DNA of 64,000 nucleotides. Source: Vicugna pacos. Lineage: Eukaryota > Chordata > Mammalia > Artiodactyla > Camelidae. Shown one piece after another: positions 57,254-64,000 of this stretch (position 1 is the first letter of the stretch; every line of letters begins with the position of its first letter). The position numbers and the translations under genes are program-made. The DNA lies in assembly GCF_048564905.1 (NCBI RefSeq), contig NC_132995.1, forward strand, positions 6,770,501 to 6,834,500. Reading direction: 5' to 3'. The notes under the pieces are model-generated. The model did no database searches. It was not told the origin of the DNA and saw nothing but the letters and a program-made list of their open reading frames with translations.

Positions 57254-58680
57254 GGTATCTGTGGTATTGGCAACGCCTCACTTGTTAAGACTCGGGAGCA
57301 GTAGTGATGATGATTTTCTTCGGAATAAGGCATCAGGGCCCTTGGCTGGAGCGTTGGGCTCCTGCCGAGTCCGCTAAGGTATTTATAGCCACGGCCTCAG
57401 CTTGCCCTCTCGCATGTAATCCAACCCAGGAACACTGGGGCCTCCCACGCATATTAGGACAGAACTCTCGACTTGTTCTAACAAAGATCAGACCCTTAGT
57501 CCTGCAAGTGGGAAACAGCCATCGCTCCCTTCGACCCCAAAAGTCCATAGTCCAGTCTCTTCCCTCAGACCCAGGAATCTGGATTCCCAAGCCCCTTCTG
57601 GACCTTCCTGCCTGTCGGACACACTGATGAGCCTCAACATTCTTGTTCCTATTCTGGAATCACTCTTCCCTCACATCCATAATTACGTGCCCCCAGCCCC
57701 CTCCTCCCTCAGACCTAGGAGTCGGGGGCTCCAGTTTGAACTTTTCATCCTCCTGAATCTGACTCCCGCTGCTGCGTCAGGGAAAAAGTAAGCGACAGGT
57801 GCCACCTGCCTGCAGGGCTGGGGCGCGACCACCTGCCGCTGCTGCTCACCCTGCGCCCCTCTCCTGGCACCTGTTTCTGTCAATCTGTCCACCACTGCCC
57901 TGTCCGACCCTGCAGCCCCAGGACTCGGAGGAGGAGCGAGCTAGGGAACCCCGACGCCCGCCCCGCCCCAGGCCCTCCCATCCCGTGCTCCCGCCCCTTC
58001 TCGGGGTGCTAGGAGGGGGCTCCTGTCTCCCCCGCCCGCCTCCACCGCTCCAGACACGCCCCCAAAAGGGGGGGTCCGAGGCGATCCAAGGCTGGTGAGG
58101 CGGAGCCTGCGGCCTCCAGCCTAGACCGCTGAACTCAACCCGCTCCAGAGCACAGCTGCGCAGAGCCCACCTGGTGAGAGGCCCCTGGGGTGAGGGGGTG
58201 GTGGGAGGGGAACCCGCCTTAACTCTTCTGTCACCTCTCTGATCCAAGTCCCTTCCCCACAGACCACGGTGGCTGACACCCACCAACACCCTTCTCAAAT
58301 GCAGGTGACAGAACCCCTTCTACTCCCCAGGGACATATCGGGTCCCCTTCCCCCTCTTGATCAAGGCTATTGGATTCTAGGCCCCTCAAAAGAATATTGA
58401 GTTACTGCCCTTCGACCCCTTTTCCTTCCTCTCCTTTCATAGACACTGCGTCCAGGCCCCCATGCCTGCCTTCTTAGAATCCGAGATTCCCAGACCCCAG
58501 GTCCTTCCTACCCCTTGGTTCCTCCTCCCTCAGACCCAGGAGTCTTGGTCCCCAGCCCCCTGTTCTCTCACAACCAGGAGTCTTGGCCCCCAGTGCCCTC
58601 CACCCCGCCAAGATCCAGAGGCCCAAGGCTCTCCCATCTCAAAGTTCCACAGGCCCTTTCCCTGCTGTGTTCACCTGCAG
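57254..58680 (+). promoter_or_regulatory. MAMSTR: MAMSTR 5' region with E-box cluster
   Basis: Five E-boxes suit a muscle gene: CAGGTG 57796-57801, CACCTG 57803-57808, CACCTG 57830-57835, CAGCTG 58153-58158 and CACCTG 58168-58173. A possible leader-exon donor is CTG|GTGAGA after 58173. The acceptor TTCACCTGCAG ending at 58680 starts the exon with the ATG. MSR1-like units occur at about 57550-57580, 57695-57725 and 58525-58600. Confidence 0.5.
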
Positions 58681-58766
58681 GGCCGCCTCCTGACCTCCAC
58701 TCTGACCCTGCCTCCTGTGGTGGCCCTGCTCTCCCCCAAGTCCAGATCCCCCTCCCAGGCTTGGCA

Positions 58767-61700
58767 ATGACTCTGGCGGCTTCCTCCCAGCGATCCCAAA
58801 TCATTCGCTCCAAGTTCCGATCTGGTGAGAAGCTTCTCTGTGCATGTAGGGCAGGGATCCTCCCTGTCCTGAGACAATATTCTGACTCTGGGAGTGTGCA
58901 CCGCGGAGTGAGTGGGAGGAGGGCGGCGGCACCCAGGAGGCATGTATTTTCTGTGCAAAAGATCACTCGTGCATGGAGGCACCAGCAAAGGGGTCAAGTT
59001 GTGGTGGACAGTGAGGGTGCAAATGGCTAGTGAAGTGCTCACATAACATTAGGGAGTGGGCGGCTCAGGGTGGGTGTGCTGAGGATCACGGACCGCAAAA
59101 GAAGGGGGGCTTAAACTGACATGTGCATAGTGGGGACTTAAGCGTGCCCAGCATGAAATTGTGGGCAAGGGTCCCCACAAGCCTTGAAAGGGTCAAAGGT
59201 TGCATTTCAGGTCCCAGTGCAGGTGGAAAGTGTGCCAGTAAGTTCACCTGGAGGTCAAGTCCTGAGGCGACAGAGGGTACTCGAGTGTGTAAATGAGCGT
59301 GCTTACGTGATTGGGTGGGTGCCAAGACACTAGGAACCAAAAGCCAGGAGTTTTCAAAAGTGTACGAATACAAAGAGCAGAAAAGTACAAAGAGCAGAAA
59401 AGTGCAAAGAGGGATCCTTGCTCTGGAACTGGGGGCCCAAATCCTGAATGTGCAAATAAGTGTGTGCATGTAGCTGGGTATGTGCCAAGACCTTGAGCCA
59501 AGGACGAAGAGGGGCGAAGGGTCCAAGTGCACCAAAGTGGTGTAGGTGCAAAACTAGAGCCCAGAAAAACGCGTGTTTAAAGGTGGGTGTGCAAAGGGAT
59601 GAAGGAGGGGAGGCCCAGAGGCAGCACAGAAGGGAGTGGGCGTGTGCAAAGCGGGGTGCGTGGATGGAAGGAGGCGAGGTATAAAGGCTAAGATGGCAAT
59701 TTGTGTTGAGGCTGGGGTAGGCATAGCTTGTCAAGGGGGCAGGTGGAGCCGGGGGGCAGGGCTGCCTCCTGCCTGCATGCTGGCTGCCTCCGAGCCCCCA
59801 AACGGCTCCGGCCTTCAGGGCTGTGCTGGCAGGGAGCAGGCAGGAGGCCCGGGAAGGGAGCAGGCTGCCCGCCCACCCGCCTTCACGGGGTGTGCAAGGG
59901 GGCTGGGCACGCGTGTCCCGCCAACTGCAGCTCACAGCCGCCTGCCAGGCCAGGCTCTTGGACACTCCCTTCCCGCCTTTCTCCTCCCACCTCCCACCAC
60001 AGTCCTCCAGCTTCGGATCCACAGACGGTATCAGGACTCAAGTAAGTGTGGGCCCAGAAAGGGAGGGAATGGTGGCCCCACTTCCCAGGGACACCCTGGA
60101 GTACAGCTACCAGCTGTGCTGCGCTGGTCCCAGACCCTCAGTCCCTATGCCCCAGGGTACACTGAAAGCCCATCCTGCCCTTCCCCGGGACCGGGAGTTC
60201 AGGTCCCCAGCCGCCCCACCCCTAGGACCTCTTTTCCTGCTCTTGGGCTTTTCCCACTCCAGTGAAGTGCATGAATCCAGATTCTGTTTCTTTGGAGAAG
60301 ACAGGCATCCCAGACTCCACACTTGGCACACACACGAATCTCAGGATGTGGCTTTCAGCTTCTTTTCCCAAGAACCAGGAGTGCTGGCCCCACCCCTGTC
60401 CAAGTAAAACCCCAGAAATCTGTGATCCTCAGCCACCACACCACTTGGTGACCAAGGAGGTGATTCCTGCCTTTCTTGAGATTGTAAAAGTCTGGGTCCC
60501 TAGCACCTCCACCCTTAGATGCAGGAATTCAGACACCCAGCTCCCACCACTTGGGTTTCACTCCCCAGGCCTGCCCTCCTGCACACAGGGGCTGGGGCCT
60601 CCAGGGCCCTCCTTCCCACACAGCTTTGTTTCTCCCTGCCTGGCTTGCTGCCTGCAGGCCTCTCGGGGTCCTTCGCTGCCTCTCCAGTCTCGGATCCAGA
60701 TCCGTGGATCTCAGCCTCAGGCCCGGCTGTGGCTCCAGTCCCAGCCTCACCCTCCGGCCCTGCCCCATTCCTCTTCAGCCCTGGAATCCTTCTCCCTGAG
60801 CCGGAATACAGCCCTTGGAGGTCCCTGAAGAAGGTAAGTCTCAATGGGAGTTCAGGGAAGTCCCCCTGAGAGTCTAGACTTGGTCTTCCTTGCTGCTGCC
60901 CTTCTTACTCCTCTCTGGTAATGCCAAGTTGACCTCATACTTTGCATGGGGTTCTGGGGGCAGGAAAGTGGGAAAGCAGCAGAAGCATATGACATCTTAC
61001 CTGCTTTTTCAGGACTCTCCTAAGATCTCCAGACATTGGAGAGAGCCGAAGCCCAAGGGGAACCTGACGTACCACCAGTACATGCCCCCAGAGCCGAAAC
61101 AAGGGTCCAGGGCAGACCCCCAGGCTGAAAGATCAGTCTTGAGTCCTCCTGGACCGCCTCTGTGGGAAGAGACAAACTCACAGCAGCCACTTTCTAGGTA
61201 TGACCCCTGTTTTTGTTCTGGGAAGTTCAGTCCCCCCAGCCCCCTTCCAGGACACAAGAGTCCAGATCCCCAGCCCCTCTTCCTTCACTTCTCAGGAATC
61301 CTGACCTCACATCCAAGAGTCTGAGCCCCCAGTTCCTCTCCCGCGCACAGGAACTAGCCTCCTGTGTTTGCGCCCTCGGAGATCCAGAATTTGGGTCCCT
61401 CACCCTCCTGCATCTTCGTGAGTCCTTGTCTTTGGGGACTCCAGAATGTCTTTTCTCTCTCCTTCTAACCTCTGTTTCCCCCTCACAACTACCGCCAGGA
61501 TGAAGCCCACTTCCCTCACTCCCTCCCCACCAGGAGTCCCCAGCCCCTCGCCCCCTCCACACAAATTGGAACTTCAGACCCTCAAACTGGAAGAGTTGAC
61601 GGTAAGTTTGGGGAGTAACTTCCCAGGCTGGCCCTCTCCTTCAGTGGGGACCCAGAAGTCTAACCTTGCAGCCTCTATTCCATCGGACATCCAGGACCCG

Positions 61701-63102
61701 GGGTCCCCAGTCCCTCCTCTCTTGGTTTCCAAACGTCCAGCCCTGTCCCCTACCTCTCCCCTCGCCTGCACCCCGGAGCCCGGCCTAGCACGGCCTCTCC
61801 CCACTTCCCATCCCAGGTCTCAGAGCTCCGGCAGCAGCTGCGCCTGCGGGGCCTCCCGGTGTCCGGGACCAAGTCGATGCTCCTGGAGCGCATGCGTGGC
61901 GGCACCCCGCCCCGTGAGCGGCAGAAGCCGCGACGAGACGACAGTTCCGCAAATGCTCCCTGGCCTCGCTTCAGGCCCAAGGCTTTGGGAGCCACCCGGA
62001 GGCCGGGCTCGGTGAGGGCGAGGCTATGCGCGTGTGGACCAATGAGAAGACAAAGTGGGACGGGGCGGGAAATCGAGAAAAGACTAGCCAATAACTTGTG
62101 GAGGCGTGGTTAAGAGCAAAGTGGGAGGATCTTAAGGGAAGAGAAGCCAATGAAATAGAGGGCGAGGCCGAAGGGAGGTGTCGACGAGTGAAGGGCGGGG
62201 ATGCGACAGGGGGGTGGAGTCATAGGTTGCGAGTGGGTGGGGTTGCTTCCCAGTGGGCGTGGCTTGTAGGAACGCCCTCTTCACTGTTCTAGTTCAAGCC
62301 TAGTCCAACATCTCACCCACCGCCTCCTCCACGTGCCGCGGAAACCCCTGTGACAGCTCCGGCTCCGGCTCCGGCTGCGACGACGGCTCCTGCTCCAGCT
62401 CCAGTGCCCACCCTTTCCTCAGCACCAGCTTCTGCAGCCCTGACACTGGAGGAGGAGCTGCAGGAAGCGATCCGCAGAGCGCAGGTGAGAGGGAGCGGGC
62501 TTAAGGTCTCAGTCAGGATCAGGCTGGAGTCCCAGGTTCACGCCGCTTCTGCTCGTCCGCAGTTGCTTCCGAACCGGGGCATCGATGACATCCTGGAGGA
62601 TCAGGTGGAGCCTGAGGGTAAGAGCAACCTCCTGGATTTGGGGAGAAAGAAGGCCGAGGTTCTGGACTTCCGGGTCCAAGGGAGGAATAGTTTGGTATCT
62701 GGGCTCCTGAGTCCTAGGGAGGAGTGGGCTGGGGACCTAGACTCTTGGAATGGACAAATAGGGTGCTGGGGTCCGGACCTATGCCTTTCTAAGCTCACAC
62801 TCCATTTTTCCCCTGCAGACCCGCTGCCCCCCATTCCCCTGGACTTCCCTGGCTCCTTCGATGTGCTGTCCCCCTCCCCGGACTCTGAAGGCCTCTCATC
62901 TGTCTTCTCTTCCTCGCTCCCGTCCCCAACGAACTCCCCATCCCGCTCTCCCAGGGGGCCCACGGACTCCTTGGATTGGCTGGAAGCTCTGAGTGGGGGT
63001 CCCCCGTTGGGCTGTGGCCCTCCAGCCCCCAGCATCTTCTCTGCTGACTTATCTGATTCAAGTGGCACCCGGCTTTGGGACCTGCTGCAGGATCCATGGT
63101 GA
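58767..63102 (+). CDS. MAMSTR: MEF2-activating motif and SAP domain transcriptional regulator (MASTR)
   Basis: MAMSTR is a nuclear coactivator of the myocardin family that stimulates MEF2, chiefly in skeletal muscle. Coding exons are 58767-58824, 60003-60041, 60658-60833, 61013-61197, 61499-61601, 61817-62011, 62293-62484, 62563-62617 and 62819-63102. Phases join to 428 aa (human about 415). The N-terminus has an RPEL-like relic ([18 protein letters not shown]). Residues about 109-118 ([10 protein letters not shown]) match the myocardin-family segment KYHQYIPPD. The SAP domain at about 180-215 ([20 protein letters not shown]) crosses an exon junction. An Ala/Pro run ([19 protein letters not shown]) is probably the main length difference from human. 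[20 protein letters not shown] precedes an acidic, serine-rich C-terminal activation region ending LWDLLQDPW. Confidence 0.95.
58960..59700. repeat. Degenerate repeats in MAMSTR intron 1
   Basis: A 17-bp unit TACAAAGAGCAGAAAAG is repeated in tandem at 59369-59385 and 59386-59402. Larger related blocks start TGTGTAAATGAGCGTGC (59287) and TGTGCAAATAAGTGTGTG (59448), each followed by GGGT(G/A)TGTGCCAAGAC-like words. GTGCAAA words are common throughout. Confidence 0.65.
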
Positions 63103-64000
63103 TGGATTTTGGGGTTTCAGGGACTGTGAACTGGTGGGGATGGGGAGGTCAGAGAGATAGAGTCCCTGAGGGAAGGGTTGGAACAACCAGCAGAGCCCCT
63201 CCCACTGCAGACCCAAAATCAGAGACAACTCTCATCCCCACCTGGCCCCTGAACTGCTGCTGACATGCCAACCTCCTGACTTTTGTCTTTCTGACCTCCA
63301 CTTGATCCCCTCCATGGTTGTGTGGTTGGGGGCAAGGAGGTGTCATTTGCTGCTGGCCAGGGCAAACACGCTGCTTGCTGCTTCCTTCAGAGACCATGTG
63401 GGTGTTTTTGTTTCCACCTTCACCCCCCCCACCCACCCCCGATCCCACCGACTAGATGGCTGCCTGTTGCTGGGGAATCTGGAAGGTGGTTTGTGCTTTT
63501 TGGATGCAGGAGACAGGCAAGAAAGAATGGGGAGAGAGAATAAGGAGCCAGATCCTTGAGAATAGGGAGCCAGACCCTTGACTTCTGATTGGAGATGAGA
63601 AAAATCAGATGCATCATATCTGAGCTCAGATTCTCTTGGAAGGAGACCCTGAGACAAGATTCATGTGTCCATAATTTATTAAAGACATGCTTCCAGGAGA
63701 AACCAATACAGGAACAGATGAAACACTACAGTGAAGAGGAAGAAGACCAGCAAGAGTGTGACTTCAGGTGAAGTCCAACCCCAGTCTGATCCCATGGGGA
63801 ACTCTTGAAGGATAAATTAAGTTGCAGAGTCTTTCCCACCTTTAGGCAAAGGGAACTGGGTCTTTGAGGCAAAGAGAGATCATTGTTTGGGTTTATTATT
63901 GCTGAATAATGAGCCACCTGAAAATTTAGAGCCTTAAAATAATAACAGTCTATGATTGTTCACAATTCTGTGGGTTGACTGGGCTCAGAAAGGTAGTTCT
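63103..64000. other. MAMSTR 3' UTR and right edge
   Basis: No AATAAA was seen; ATTAAA at 63678-63683 could be the poly(A) signal. From about 63895 to the edge lies the start of an ancient interspersed repeat (TATTGCTGAATAATGAGCC ... TTCTGTGGGTTGACTGGGCT) of the same family as at 23127. Confidence 0.5.

Overview
The window is nuclear DNA from a placental mammal, almost certainly a camelid (camel, llama or alpaca). It holds intron-rich genes with mammalian splice sites. It also carries 17 recognisable copies of a short tRNA-Ala-derived SINE of the camelid Vic-1 type, together with artiodactyl-type L1 3' ends, MIR and older LINE fragments. Gene content and order match human 19q13.33 read in reverse: BCAT2 (+), FGF21 (-), FUT1 (+), IZUMO1 (+), RASIP1 (+), MAMSTR (+). 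All gene names rest on recalled family sequences; no search was run.

Layout. 1-10.9 kb: BCAT2 from coding exon 2 to its poly(A) signals; exon 1 lies off the left edge. 10.9-33.5 kb: a gene-poor, repeat-rich gap with SINEs, L1 fragments, LTR fossils and an RPL9 processed pseudogene that landed inside a SINE tail. At about 16.7-17.15 kb the gap also has an unexplained promoter-like segment followed by two good splice sites. 33.5-35.7 kb: FGF21 on the minus strand, with TATA box, two ATF4-type amino-acid response elements and an AU-rich 3' UTR. 36-40.5 kb: FUT1, with a GC-rich 5' region and a single coding exon. 40.5-44.8 kb: IZUMO1 (9 coding exons). 44.8-57.3 kb: RASIP1 (11 coding exons, 963 aa). 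57.7-63.7 kb: MAMSTR (9 coding exons, about 428 aa). The window ends about 0.9 kb past the MAMSTR stop, before FUT2 would be expected.

For all six genes the reading frame stays open across every exon junction with consensus GT/AG borders, so they look functional. They do not form a pathway. They are a conserved neighbourhood: branched-chain amino-acid transamination (BCAT2), an amino-acid-stress hormone (FGF21), H-antigen synthesis (FUT1), sperm-egg adhesion (IZUMO1), endothelial Rap1/Ras effector signalling (RASIP1) and a muscle MEF2 coactivator (MAMSTR).

The most unusual structure is non-coding. (1) A recurring element of about 80-87 bp begins with ACTACA..TCCCA and ends with its inverted form; it occurs at least five times, with two weaker copies, mostly in introns. 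(2) A strongly degenerate tandem array of about 60-bp units fills most of RASIP1 intron 3. (3) A 37-38-bp unit resembling the chromosome-19 minisatellite MSR1 is scattered across the locus. (4) The orphan promoter-like module lies near 16.8 kb.
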